From the NCBI RefSeq assembly GCF_009193185.1, contig NZ_VUKF01000021.1:1-64000 (forward strand): a DNA stretch of 64,000 nt. The letters run 5' to 3'. The notes below the pieces were generated by a model. The model was not told the origin of the DNA and did no database searches. It saw nothing but the letters and a program-made list of their open reading frames with translations. The position numbers and the translations under genes are program-made. This stretch comes from Georgenia thermotolerans. GTDB taxonomy: Bacteria; Actinomycetota; Actinomycetes; Actinomycetales; Actinomycetaceae. Positions 7,093-15,279 of the stretch are shown here, piece after piece (positions within the stretch are counted from its first letter, which is position 1; every line of letters begins with the position of its first letter).

Positions 7093-9089
7093 TGGCGGTC
7101 GCGCCCGGGACGCTGCTGCGCCCGGCCCCGGGCCGGGCCGAGTGGGGCCAGAGCGAGCTGGGCCGGTTCCTGCTCGAGGCGGAGCGGCGCACCGGCGCCC
7201 GCTTCGCCGACTACGAGGACGCCTGGCGCTGGTCGGTGGAGGACCTGGAGACCTTCTGGTCCCTGCTGTGGGACCACGTCGGGATCATCGCCCACTCCCC
7301 GCCCGCCGCCGTCCTCGAGCGGGAGACCATGCCCGGGGCGCGGTGGTTCCCGGGGGCCACGCTCAACTACGCCGAGCACGTCCTGCGCGCGCTGCGCGAG
7401 CGGCCCGAGGCCGTCGTCGTCGTGGCCCGCAGCCAGACCACCGGGTCCCGGGAGTGGACCGCCGCCCGGCTCCTGGCCGAGGTCGGCCGGGTCCAGCAGG
7501 GCCTGACCCGGCTCGGCGTCGGCGCGGGGGACCGGATCGCCGCCTACCTGCCCAACGTGCCCGAGACCCTCGCGGTCTACCTCGCCGCGGCGGCGATGGG
7601 CGCGGTGTTCTGCGCGGTGCCCCCGGAGATGGGTCCGCGCGGCGTGCTCGACCGGATCGGTCAGCTCGAGCCGGCCGTGCTCCTCGCCGTCGACGGGTAC
7701 CGGTGGGGGGCGAAGGAGGTCCGGCGGGGCGAGGAGCTCGAGCGCATCCGCGCCGCCCTGCCCGGGGCGACCACCGTGCTGCTGCCCTACCTCGACCCGG
7801 CCGCCGCCCCGCCGCCCGGCGCCCTTGCGTACGCCGACCTCACCGCGGTCGACGGGGAGATCACCGTGCGGCCGGTGCCCTTCGACGAGCCGCTGACCGT
7901 GCTGTTCTCCTCGGGCACCACCGGCCGGCCCAAGGCCATCGTCCACTCCCACGGCGGGCTGCTCCTCGAGCACTACAAGGCCATCGCCCTGCAGTTCGAC
8001 CTGGGCCCGGCGGACCGGGCCTTCTGGTTCACCACCACCGGCTGGATGGTCTGGACGCTGTCGGTCTCCTCCCTGCTCACCGGGTGCGGGCTGGTGCTCG
8101 TCGACGGCGACCCCTCCTGGCCGGCGCTGGACGGGCAGTGGTCGCAGTGGGCCGTCGCCGCCGAGACCGGCGCCACCTTCCTCGCCACCGGCTCGGCCTA
8201 CCTCGCCGCCTGCGCCCACGCCGGCCTGCGCCCGGGCGCCACCTGGGACCTGGGCCGCCTGCGCGAGATCAACTGCTCCGGCTCCCCGCTCGCGGCCGAC
8301 GTCGCCGGGTGGGTCTACGACGCCGTGGGCGACGTGCTGCTCGGCCCGACCTCCGGCGGCACCGACGTGTGCACGGCGTTCGTCGGTGGCAACGCGCTCA
8401 CCGCCGTGCACGCCGGGGAGATGTCCTGCCGGCCCCTGGGGGTCGCCGCCGACGCGTGGGACGCGCAGGGGCGCCCGGTGCGCGGGGAGCCGGGGGAGCT
8501 GGTCGTCACCCGGCCCATGCCCTCGATGCCGGTGTTCTTCTGGGGCGATGACGACCTTGCCCGCTACCGCGCCAGCTACTTCGACGTCTACCCGGGCGTG
8601 TGGTGCCACGGCGACTGGCTGGTGCGCACCGAGCGGAACACCTGGGTGATCACCGGGCGCTCGGACGCCACCCTCAACCGCGGCGGCGTGCGCCTGGGCA
8701 CGGCGGAGTTCTACGCCCTGCTCGACGGCCTGTCCGGCGTGGCGGACAGCATGGTGCTGCACTTCGAGGACGGCACCGGCATGGGCGCGCTCGTGCTGCT
8801 GCTCCAGCCGGCGGCCGGCGCCGACCCCGCCGACCTCGAGCGGCGCGTGCGCGCGGCCATCCGCCGCGAGCTCTCCCCGCGGCACGTCCCCGACGTCGTC
8901 GTGCTGGTGCCCAGCGTGCCGCGCAACCCGGCCGGCAAGCGCCTGGAGGTTCCGCTCAAGCGCATCGTGCAGGGCGCGGCGGTCGAGGACGTCCTCGACC
9001 TGGGGGTGGTGGTCCGCCCCGGCGACGTCGCCGCGGTCGTGGACGCCGTCCGGGACGCCCTCCGGATCTCGGCGGCCGTGCCGGGCTGA
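7092..9089 (+). CDS. aacS: Acetoacetyl-CoA synthetase (acetoacetate-CoA ligase)
   Basis: ANL-superfamily ligase, 665 aa, making acetoacetyl-CoA from acetoacetate, CoA and ATP. The N-terminal WFPGATLNYAEHVLRA is typical of acetoacetyl-CoA synthetases; further core motifs are LFSSGTTGRPKAIVHSHGG (P-loop), WFTTTGWMVW, GPTSGGTDVC, the HGDW hinge aspartate region and NPAGKRLEVPLK with the C-terminal catalytic lysine. The reading frame is open far upstream, but the ATG at 7092 overlapping the previous stop is clearly the start. As the last gene of the operon it names the expected product of the pathway: acetoacetate, passed on to thiolytic cleavage. Substrate call is strong by family, not proven. 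Confidence 0.93.
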   Translation: MAVAPGTLLRPAPGRAEWGQSELGRFLLEAERRTGARFADYEDAWRWSVEDLETFWSLLWDHVGIIAHSPPAAVLERETMPGARWFPGATLNYAEHVLRALRERPEAVVVVARSQTTGSREWTAARLLAEVGRVQQGLTRLGVGAGDRIAAYLPNVPETLAVYLAAAAMGAVFCAVPPEMGPRGVLDRIGQLEPAVLLAVDGYRWGAKEVRRGEELERIRAALPGATTVLLPYLDPAAAPPPGALAYADLTAVDGEITVRPVPFDEPLTVLFSSGTTGRPKAIVHSHGGLLLEHYKAIALQFDLGPADRAFWFTTTGWMVWTLSVSSLLTGCGLVLVDGDPSWPALDGQWSQWAVAAETGATFLATGSAYLAACAHAGLRPGATWDLGRLREINCSGSPLAADVAGWVYDAVGDVLLGPTSGGTDVCTAFVGGNALTAVHAGEMSCRPLGVAADAWDAQGRPVRGEPGELVVTRPMPSMPVFFWGDDDLARYRASYFDVYPGVWCHGDWLVRTERNTWVITGRSDATLNRGGVRLGTAEFYALLDGLSGVADSMVLHFEDGTGMGALVLLLQPAAGADPADLERRVRAAIRRELSPRHVPDVVVLVPSVPRNPAGKRLEVPLKRIVQGAAVEDVLDLGVVVRPGDVAAVVDAVRDALRISAAVPG

Positions 9090-9098
9090 GCCGGTCCG

Positions 9099-9893
9099 TC
9101 AGCCCTGCGTGCGGCGAGCGCGCAGGCGGTCCTCGATCGCCTGCGCGCACTCGCGCAGCGCCGCGACGTACCGGCCCATGTCGTCCTCGTGGTAGTGCGC
9201 CCGGGGCATGGCGATGGTGATGGCGCCGACCGGGCGGGCGCCGTCGGCGTGCACGCACACCCCCAGCCCCACGACGCCGCGCTCGGTCTCCTCGAAGTTC
9301 GTGCCGAACCCCACCCGCCGGGTCTCGGTCAGGTGGCGCTTGAGCTGCGCGAGGGTGGTCAGGGGGCTGGACGGCCACGGCGGCAGCCCGCCCCGGTAGA
9401 GCTCCTCGAGGTCGGTCGGGCTCAGCTCGGCCAGCAGCGCCTTGCCACCCGAGGAGCAGAACGCCGGCATCTGGTCGCCCAGGCGCAGCCCGACGCGCAG
9501 GTTCTCGACCCCCTCGATGCCGTCGACGAACTGGATGTTGCCGCCGCGCAGGATCATCAGCTGCACCGTCTCGCCGACCTGGGCGTGCAGCGCGCCGAGC
9601 GGCTCGCGCGCCGCCTCCCGCAGCCGGCCCAGCGTCAGCGGCTCCTGGGCCGTCTCCCCGAGCGAGGGGCCCGGGCGGTAGCGCCGGTCGCTGCCCTGGG
9701 CGGCGAACCCGCGGCGGCTCAGCGCGGTGAGCAGGCGGTGCGCGGTGGACGGCGCGACGTCCAGCCGCTGGGCCGTCTCCTTCACCGACAGGGGCTGGCC
9801 CCCGCGCAGCAGCAGGATGAGCTGGAGCGCCTTGTCCACCGACCCGAGCGGGGCCGAGGGCCCGAGCGGGGCTGAGGCGCCGTCGTTCCTCAT
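9099..9893 (-). CDS. IclR-family transcriptional regulator
   Basis: 264 aa with an N-terminal winged helix (SVDKALQLILLL...LSVKETAQRLDVAPSTAHRLLTAL as helix-turn-helix, residues ~18-60) and a C-terminal IclR effector domain (MPAFCSSGGKALLAEL, VGFGTNFEETERGVVGLGVCV). It converges on aacS with only 9 nt between the stops, so it is not in the operon but probably regulates it; IclR proteins commonly control catabolic operons for small carboxylates, aromatics and ketone-type substrates. The operon promoter lies outside the window, so no operator can be assigned. Confidence 0.9.
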   Translation of the reverse strand: MRNDGASAPLGPSAPLGSVDKALQLILLLRGGQPLSVKETAQRLDVAPSTAHRLLTALSRRGFAAQGSDRRYRPGPSLGETAQEPLTLGRLREAAREPLGALHAQVGETVQLMILRGGNIQFVDGIEGVENLRVGLRLGDQMPAFCSSGGKALLAELSPTDLEELYRGGLPPWPSSPLTTLAQLKRHLTETRRVGFGTNFEETERGVVGLGVCVHADGARPVGAITIAMPRAHYHEDDMGRYVAALRECAQAIEDRLRARRTQG

Positions 9894-10270
9894 ACGGGAA
9901 TCATGTCACGACGCGTTCCGTCTCGCGGTGCCTCATGGGGATCCCGGCGACCAGCAACGGAGCGGACCGGGGCACGGCCGACGGGTCGGCCGGGCTCACA
10001 TCGCCGGCGAGGGCGGCGGGCCCCGGGGCCGGCGGCACGTTCTGGGCGTCGAAGCTCACGGCGGTCCGCCCCGCGACGGTGGTGGTCGCATGATCACGCA
10101 TCCGTCGGAAGGTCCGGGCCGTCATGCCGACGATCGGGGCCAGATGATCCCCGGCCGGCACGGCCGGCGCGCCCGAATAACCGCCGCCCCGCAACGGGAT
10201 TTACAAAGTAAACGAGGGCGCGTAGCGTTCCCTTCAGGTCTGGGCAGTCTGGGCCGGACGGGGGCAACAC
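9894..10270. other. 377-bp intergenic region, divergent promoters of iclR and STAS gene
   Basis: No convincing gene. It must hold the promoters of the leftward IclR gene and the rightward STAS gene. The one notable feature is a small AT-rich inverted repeat TTTAC-AAA-GTAAA at 10200-10212, about 58 bp before the STAS start, which stands out against the GC-rich background and may be an operator. An antisense frame at 9901-10194 shows no family features. Confidence 0.4.
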
Positions 10271-10660
10271 ATGCAGAACGAGCCGGGAGCGGTCGCTCTC
10301 CTCACGTCCCCCTCGCGCACCCGCCTGGTGCTGAGCGGCGACGCGGACATGACCCTCACCCGCGAGCTGAACGAGGCCATCGCCGAGGCGCTCGAGCTGG
10401 GCCTGCCCGTCGACATCGACGTTCGCAACGTCACCTTCATCGACTCCGCGGTGCTCGGCGCGCTCGGCGCGTTCGCCCGGCGGCTCACCGCCCCGCCCCG
10501 GCTCATCCAGCCCCCCGAGGTCGTCACCTTCGTCCTGGAGATCACCCGGATGGGCGAGGTGCTCGAGATCCTCGACCACGACCCCGGTTTCCCCGCCGCC
10601 CCGCCGGCCGCCCCGGTCGACGCCGCGGTGCCGCCGGTGGATGCCGACACCGCGCGGTAG
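10271..10660 (+). CDS. STAS-domain protein (anti-sigma factor antagonist-like)
   Basis: 129 aa; residues ~8-100 form a STAS domain with the signature VRNVTFIDSAVLGALGAFA, in which the Ser is the position phosphorylated in SpoIIAA/RsbV-type antagonists. The last ~25 residues are a Pro/Ala tail. Such proteins bind anti-sigma kinases in partner-switching; no kinase gene is adjacent, so the partner must be elsewhere. Start ATG 10271 follows a weak GGGGGC. It is transcribed alone, followed by the cysteine leader and cbs. Domain call is good; partner unknown. Confidence 0.8.
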   Translation: MQNEPGAVALLTSPSRTRLVLSGDADMTLTRELNEAIAEALELGLPVDIDVRNVTFIDSAVLGALGAFARRLTAPPRLIQPPEVVTFVLEITRMGEVLEILDHDPGFPAAPPAAPVDAAVPPVDADTAR

Positions 10661-10741
10661 CAGCCGGCACCGCCCGGCTCCTCCCGTATCGGCTGGTGGG
10701 CGTGGGCGAGCAGCTGGGTGCGCCCCCGGCGGCGGGTCGGC

Positions 10742-10747
10742 TACAGT
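10742..10747 (+). promoter_or_regulatory. Predicted -10 box for the leaderless Cys leader peptide
   Basis: TACAGT lies 7 nt before the ATG at 10755, the distance expected if transcription starts at the A of the start codon. No clear -35 is seen, which is common in actinomycetes. Confidence 0.5.
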
Positions 10748-10754
10748 GCCGGGC

Positions 10755-10787
10755 ATGTCCTCGGTCGTCCGCCTGTGTTGTTGTTGA
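10755..10787 (+). CDS. Polycysteine leader peptide (uORF) upstream of cbs
   Basis: A ten-codon ORF, MSSVVRLCCC, ending in three consecutive TGT codons, a rare codon in this genome. The stop lies inside an 8-bp hairpin, and cbs starts 73 nt further on. Polycysteine leaderless uORFs acting as cysteine-responsive attenuators of downstream genes are known from mycobacteria; position, codons, the -10 spacing and the downstream transsulfuration genes all fit. Ribosome stalling at the Cys codons under cysteine shortage would change folding of the leader. Not tested, but chance occurrence in this position is unlikely. Confidence 0.8.
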   Translation: MSSVVRLCCC

Positions 10788-10802
10788 GCGCCCGCGCTCA
10801 AC
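10783..10802 (+). promoter_or_regulatory. Hairpin overlapping the Cys-leader stop codon
   Basis: GTTGAGCG (10783-10790) pairs perfectly with CGCTCAAC (10795-10802) across a 4-nt loop. The left arm includes the last two bases of the final Cys codon and the TGA, so a ribosome held on the Cys codons would keep it open. There is no T-run, so the mechanism (termination or occlusion of a downstream element) is open. Confidence 0.6.
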
Positions 10803-10860
10803 CCTGCCCACCCGCCGACCCGCGCCGCGCCGTCGCCGCGCACCCACCCGAGGACCACAC

Positions 10861-12225
10861 ATGAAGTACGCCGAGACCGTCGTCGACCTCGTCGGGAACA
10901 CCCCGCTCGTCAAGCTCCAGCACGTCACCGGTGACGTGCGCGCCACCGTGCTCGTCAAGCTCGAGTACCTCAACCCCGGCGGGTCCAGCAAGGACCGCAT
11001 CGCCCGGCGGATCATCGAGGCCGCCGAGGCCGAGGGCAAGCTGGGCCCGGGCGGCACGATCGTCGAGCCCACCTCCGGCAACACCGGCGTCGGGCTCGCG
11101 CTCGTCGCCCAGCAGCGCGGCTACCGCTGCGTCTTCGTCGTGCCGGACAAGGTCGGCGAGGACAAGCGCAACGTGCTGCGCGCCTACGGCGCCGAGGTCG
11201 TCGTCACCCCGACCTCCGTGGCGCCGGACAGCCCGGAGTCCTACTACAGCGTCTCCGACCGGCTCGCCGCGGAGATCCCCGGGGCGTTCAAGCCCAACCA
11301 GTACTTCAACCTCAACGGCCCGCAGAGCCACTACGAGACCACCGGCCCGGAGATCTGGCGCGACACCGAGGGCCGCCTCACCCACTTCGTCGCCGGCGTG
11401 GGCACCGGCGGGACCATCAGCGGCACCGGCCGGTACCTCAAGGAGGTCTCCGACGGCGCCGTCCGGGTCGTCGGCGCCGACCCCGTCGGGTCGGTCTACT
11501 CCGGCGGCACGGGGCGGCCCTACCTGGTCGAGGGCGTGGGGGAGGACTTCTGGCCCGGCGCCTACGACCCCTCGGTGGTCGACGAGGTCATCGCCGTCTC
11601 CGACGCCGACTCCTTCGCCATGACCCGCCGCCTGGCCCAGGAGGAGGGCATCCTCGTGGGCGGCTCGAGCGGCATGGCCGTGGTGGCCGCGCTGCGGGCG
11701 GCGCGGGACCTGACGGCGGACGACGTCGTCGTCGTCCTGCTGCCCGACGGCGGCCGCGGCTACATGGCCAAGATCTTCAACGACGACTGGATGCGCTCCT
11801 ACGGCTTCCACCCCGGCGGCGACGAGCGCACCGTGGCCGACGTGCTCAGCGCCAAGACCGGCCGCCTGCCGGACCTCGTGCACGTCCACCCCGGCGACAC
11901 CGTGCGCGACGCGATCGACATCTTCACCGAGTACGGCGTCTCCCAGCTGCCCGTGCTGCTCGCCGAGCCGCCGGTGGTCATCGGCGAGGTGGCCGGGTCG
12001 GTCAGCGAGAGGGCGCTGGTGGACGAGGTCTTCTCCGGCCGCATCCAGCTCGGCGACCCCGTCGGGCAGGTGAGCGGCCCGCCGCTGCCGCTCATCGGCA
12101 TCAACGAACCGGTGGGCGTGGCCCGCACCGCGCTCGGCGCGGCCGACGCCCTGCTCGTCACCGACGCCGGCGTGCCGGTCGGTGTGCTCACCCGCCACGA
12201 CCTGCTGGCCTTCGCCGGCGCCTGA
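10861..12225 (+). CDS. cbs: Cystathionine beta-synthase with C-terminal CBS-domain pair
   Basis: PLP enzyme joining serine and homocysteine to cystathionine, the first step of reverse transsulfuration. 454 aa: a fold-type II catalytic domain with PLP-lysine motif PGGSSKDR (Lys44), TSGNTGVGLALV and GTGGTISG phosphate loop, then two CBS modules from about residue 330 to the end. The C-terminal CBS pair separates it from plain cysteine synthases. The ATG at 10861 is preceded by a Cys-codon leader peptide, consistent with control by cysteine supply. It is followed after 11 nt by metB, forming an operon. Could be annotated as a cysteine synthase by superficial similarity; the CBS pair argues against that. 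Confidence 0.93.
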   Translation: MKYAETVVDLVGNTPLVKLQHVTGDVRATVLVKLEYLNPGGSSKDRIARRIIEAAEAEGKLGPGGTIVEPTSGNTGVGLALVAQQRGYRCVFVVPDKVGEDKRNVLRAYGAEVVVTPTSVAPDSPESYYSVSDRLAAEIPGAFKPNQYFNLNGPQSHYETTGPEIWRDTEGRLTHFVAGVGTGGTISGTGRYLKEVSDGAVRVVGADPVGSVYSGGTGRPYLVEGVGEDFWPGAYDPSVVDEVIAVSDADSFAMTRRLAQEEGILVGGSSGMAVVAALRAARDLTADDVVVVLLPDGGRGYMAKIFNDDWMRSYGFHPGGDERTVADVLSAKTGRLPDLVHVHPGDTVRDAIDIFTEYGVSQLPVLLAEPPVVIGEVAGSVSERALVDEVFSGRIQLGDPVGQVSGPPLPLIGINEPVGVARTALGAADALLVTDAGVPVGVLTRHDLLAFAGA

Positions 12226-12236
12226 GAGGACCCGTC

Positions 12237-13391
12237 ATGACTGGCTTCAGCACCCGTGCCATCCACGCCGGGCAGGAGTTCGACCCCACCACCGGCGCGG
12301 TCATCCCGCCGATCTACCAGACCTCCACGTTCGTCCAGGACGGCATCGGCGGGCTGCGCGGCGGCTACGAGTACAACCGCAGCGCCAACCCCACCCGCGA
12401 CTCCCTGCAGACCCTGCTCGCCGCGCTCGAGGGCGGGGCGCACGCGTACTCCTTCGCCTCGGGCCTGGCCGCCGAGGACACCCTGCTGCGCGCGCTGCTG
12501 GCGCCCGGGGACCACGTCGTGCTCGGCAACGACGTCTACGGCGGCACCTACCGGCTGCTAGACCGGGTGCTGCGCGCCTGGGGCGTGGACCTCACTGCGG
12601 TGGAGATGTCCGACGTCGACGCCGTCCGGGCGGCCGTCCGCCCGGAGACGAAGGTGCTGTGGGTGGAGACCCCCAGCAACCCGCTCATGAAGATCACCGA
12701 CGTCGCCGCCCTGGCCGAGCTCGGCCACGCCGCGGGCCTGACCGTGGTGGTCGACAACACCTTCGCCTCCCCGGCGCTGCAGAACCCGCTGTCCCTCGGC
12801 GCCGACGTCGTCGTGCACTCCACGACGAAGTACATCGGCGGCCACTCCGACGTCCTGGGCGGGGCCGTCATCCTCGACGACGACGCCCTCGCCGAGAAGG
12901 TGGGCTTCCTCCAGTTCGCCGTCGGCGCGGTCTCGGCGCCGATGGACGCCTGGCTGACGGTGCGGGGCATCAAGACCCTGGCGGTGCGCATGCGCCAGCA
13001 CAGCGCCAACGCCCAGGCCATCGCCGAGCACCTGGTGGAGCACCCGGCGGTCGAGCGGGTCTACTACCCCGGCCTGCCCCAGCACCCCGGTCACGAGATC
13101 GCGGCCCGGCAGATGTCCGGCTTCGGCGGGATGATCTCCCTCGCCCTGGCCGGCGGCCCGCAGGCGGCCCGGGCGCTGGCCGAGGGCACCGAGCTGTTCC
13201 AGCTGGCGGAGTCCCTGGGCGGGGTGGAGTCGCTCATCGGCTACCCCGACGCCATGACGCACGCCTCGGTGCGCGGCACGGCGCTGGCGGTGCCGGAGAA
13301 CGTCGTGCGCCTGTCCGTCGGGATCGAGGACGTCGACGACCTCGTCGCCGACCTCGACGCGGCCCTGGCCCGCCTGTCCGTGCGCGTCTGA
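12237..13391 (+). CDS. metB: Cystathionine gamma-synthase/lyase (Cys/Met metabolism PLP enzyme)
   Basis: 384 aa, fold-type I PLP enzyme of the trans-sulfuration family: TRAIHAGQEFDPTTGAVIPPIYQTSTF at the N-terminus, EYNRSANPTRDSL, and the PLP lysine in HSTTKYIGGHSD (Lys198). Paired with cbs it more likely works as cystathionine gamma-lyase to release cysteine, although the sequence alone does not separate synthase from lyase. RBS GAGAGGA precedes ATG 12237; the spacing to cbs is 11 nt, so both should share the cysteine-responsive leader. Symbol follows common actinobacterial annotation. Confidence 0.92.
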   Translation: MTGFSTRAIHAGQEFDPTTGAVIPPIYQTSTFVQDGIGGLRGGYEYNRSANPTRDSLQTLLAALEGGAHAYSFASGLAAEDTLLRALLAPGDHVVLGNDVYGGTYRLLDRVLRAWGVDLTAVEMSDVDAVRAAVRPETKVLWVETPSNPLMKITDVAALAELGHAAGLTVVVDNTFASPALQNPLSLGADVVVHSTTKYIGGHSDVLGGAVILDDDALAEKVGFLQFAVGAVSAPMDAWLTVRGIKTLAVRMRQHSANAQAIAEHLVEHPAVERVYYPGLPQHPGHEIAARQMSGFGGMISLALAGGPQAARALAEGTELFQLAESLGGVESLIGYPDAMTHASVRGTALAVPENVVRLSVGIEDVDDLVADLDAALARLSVRV

Positions 13392-13416
13392 CGCGACGCC
13401 TCTGCACGACCGGACT

Positions 13417-13442
13417 GCCATTCTGGCCGCGACCAGGATGGC
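13417..13442. terminator. Hairpin between convergent metB and amaP
   Basis: GCCATTCTGG and CCAGGATGGC form a 10-bp stem with one G.U pair and a 6-nt loop. It lies between two converging stop codons and could end both transcripts. No T-run. Confidence 0.5.
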
Positions 13443-13456
13443 GGTGTGGCTGTGGG

Positions 13457-14038
13457 TCAGCCCGCCCGGGCCAGCTGCCGGCCCCGCCGGGCGACGGAGA
13501 GCTCGACCCGGCAGCGCGCCGCCGGCAGGCTGAGGACGTGCCCGAGCTCGGCACTGACCCGTTCGGCCGCGGCGGCGACGGCGCCCAGGTCCGCCGTCGG
13601 CTCGATGGTCGCGTCGATGAGGGCGACGAGCTCGCCCCGGTCGTCGCGCATGCTCCCCGAGGCCGACCGCACGCCCGGGGCCTGCGCGAGGACGTCCGCG
13701 GCGGCGGCGACGGCGGCGTCGGGGTCCAGGCGCAGGCCGCCGCGGCCCCCCGCGCCCGGCAGGGCCAGGGTGCCTACGCCGCGGCGGGGGAGGTGGGCGA
13801 TCAGCCACCACAGGCCCAGCACGATGGCGATGACACCCACGACGCCGGACGTGGGCGCCCACCAGCCCGCCTCCACGGCGGCGCGCAGGGCCAGCAGCCG
13901 CAGCACCGGCGGGACCGCCGGCCAGACGAGATAGAGCTTCTGGGCCCACCAGGCGATGGCCGCGAGCCCGCCCAGCAGGAGCGCCAGCCCCAGCAGGAAG
14001 GCGACCACGCGGTCGACGGCGAGCACGCCCCGGCTCAT
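13457..14038 (-). CDS. amaP: Alkaline-shock membrane anchor protein AmaP
   Basis: 193 aa with two hydrophobic segments (about residues 8-32 and 60-82) followed by a cytosolic Gls24-like domain. AmaP-type proteins anchor Asp23/Gls24 proteins at the membrane. It is the last of six leftward genes, each overlapping the next by a few bases (its ATG shares bases with the stop of the preceding gene at 14035-14038). The arrangement with two Asp23/Gls24 proteins upstream supports the call. Precise function in actinomycetes is not established. Confidence 0.8.
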   Translation of the reverse strand: MSRGVLAVDRVVAFLLGLALLLGGLAAIAWWAQKLYLVWPAVPPVLRLLALRAAVEAGWWAPTSGVVGVIAIVLGLWWLIAHLPRRGVGTLALPGAGGRGGLRLDPDAAVAAAADVLAQAPGVRSASGSMRDDRGELVALIDATIEPTADLGAVAAAAERVSAELGHVLSLPAARCRVELSVARRGRQLARAG

Positions 14039-14751
14039 GAGCGGCTCCTTCCGGACGGGCCGCGCGCCACGACGGTGACGCGCGGGGCTGGGTCGAGGAC
14101 GTCGAGCCGCTGGTGCACGGCGTCGAGCACCGCCTGGTCGATGCCGGCGCCGCCGGTGGTGCGCACGGTCGTGCGCACCGTCCGCGTGCGGGCCTTGGAG
14201 GAGGCGGTGATGACCCCGCCGACGTCCTCGGCGGCCGCGCTGGCCAGGCGCGCGATGTCGCCCGGGGCGAGGTAGATGCCGGTGCGGGCGCGCACGACGG
14301 CCCGCGAACGGACCCGGCGGCGCATGGCCACGTACAGCAGCCACAGCCCGATCAGCGCCGCGACGATCCCGCCCACGAGGAACGCCGTCCCGGGCGCCAG
14401 CCCGTCGGCCGCGCCGATGCCCAGCGGGATCCAGGCCGGCCCGCGCACCACGCGGTAGCCGACCAGCGCGTCGCGCAGCACCACCAGCCCGGCGAGGATG
14501 AGCAGGACGGCCAGCACCGGGCCGACGACGCCGATCGGGCCGCTGCGTGTGGGCAGGGTCGCGGCCGGCATGGGCTCCCAGTCCCCGGCCCGGGTCCTCG
14601 CGGTCGCGCCGGAGTCCTGGGCCCCGGCTCCTCCGGCCCCCGAGGGGCCCGCCGCACCGGCGGTGCCGGGCGCGTCCATCGGTGGCGCGCCCGCACCCGT
14701 CCCGTGGCCGGGGTGGGGCGCCGCGGCGTGCTGGGGGCGGTGGGAGGTCAT
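14035..14751 (-). CDS. DUF6286-type membrane protein of the Gls24 cluster
   Basis: 238 aa. The first ~70 residues are Pro/Gly/Ala-rich and probably disordered, followed by two membrane segments (about residues 77-97 and 115-140) and a C-terminal soluble domain of ~90 residues. This architecture and position are typical of the DUF6286 protein found beside Asp23/Gls24 genes in actinobacteria; the family name is from memory. ATG at 14751 overlaps the stop of the upstream gene. The open frame extends further upstream, but the coupled ATG is the better start. Confidence 0.7.
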   Translation of the reverse strand: MTSHRPQHAAAPHPGHGTGAGAPPMDAPGTAGAAGPSGAGGAGAQDSGATARTRAGDWEPMPAATLPTRSGPIGVVGPVLAVLLILAGLVVLRDALVGYRVVRGPAWIPLGIGAADGLAPGTAFLVGGIVAALIGLWLLYVAMRRRVRSRAVVRARTGIYLAPGDIARLASAAAEDVGGVITASSKARTRTVRTTVRTTGGAGIDQAVLDAVHQRLDVLDPAPRVTVVARGPSGRSRS

Positions 14752-15101
14752 TGGACCCTCCTGAGCTCCTGCGCCGCGGGCGCGACCCGGGCCACGAGCA
14801 CGTGGACGACGTCGGCGCGCAGCCCGGCGAACCGTTCGAGCTGGTCGGCGACGGCGTCCTGGACCTCGCCCGCCACCCGGGCGGCGGACGCCGGCCACAG
14901 CGTCTCGATCTCGACCGAGACCCGGACGTGGTCGCCGGCCACGGTGCAGTCCACCCGGGGATAGGTCCGGCCCAGGGCGCTGCCGATCGCGCCGGTGGTG
15001 GACCCCTCCGGCGCGACCCCGTCGACCTGGAGGACCGCCGTGCGCACGATCCGCTCGACGACGCGGTCGGCGACGCGCACCTCCCCGCGCTGCTCAGCCA
15101 C
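14748..15101 (-). CDS. Short Asp23/Gls24-family protein
   Basis: 117 aa, a single Gls24-like domain (VADRVVERIVRTAVLQVDGV near the N-terminus, then RVSVEIETLWPAS). Family members are envelope-stress proteins that collect at the membrane through AmaP. Its ATG overlaps the end of the small membrane-protein gene by 8 nt and its TGA overlaps the next ATG. No catalytic residues are expected in this family. Confidence 0.75.
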   Translation of the reverse strand: MAEQRGEVRVADRVVERIVRTAVLQVDGVAPEGSTTGAIGSALGRTYPRVDCTVAGDHVRVSVEIETLWPASAARVAGEVQDAVADQLERFAGLRADVVHVLVARVAPAAQELRRVQ

Positions 15102-15279
15102 GGCCGCGGCCGGAGCGGAAGCTCTCGAGGTTGAGCTCGCCGGTGAGGGCGGCGCCGATGAGCCAGCCGACCAGCCCCAGCACGAGGGCGAGGAGGAAGC
15201 CGTTGAACCCGCCGACGAGGGCGGCGACGGCGAGCAGCAGGCCCGCGAACAGGCCGGTGACGGAGCCGGACATGGTCAC
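15094..15279 (-). CDS. Small membrane protein of the Gls24 cluster
   Basis: 61 aa, almost entirely two hydrophobic helices (GLFAGLLLAVAALVGGF and FLLALVLGLVGWLIGAAL) and a short basic tail SGRGRG. Resembles the DUF2273-like small proteins that accompany Asp23/Gls24 genes. Start is GTG 15279, overlapping the upstream stop, or ATG 15273 six bases later; I prefer the coupled GTG. Function unknown, presumably a partner of the alkaline-shock membrane complex. Confidence 0.7.
   Translation of the reverse strand: MTMSGSVTGLFAGLLLAVAALVGGFNGFLLALVLGLVGWLIGAALTGELNLESFRSGRGRG

Noticed and set aside
9901-10194. 97-codon minus-strand frame in the iclR-STAS gap
   Set aside because: No family features, no ribosome-binding site, and it occupies the expected divergent promoter region.
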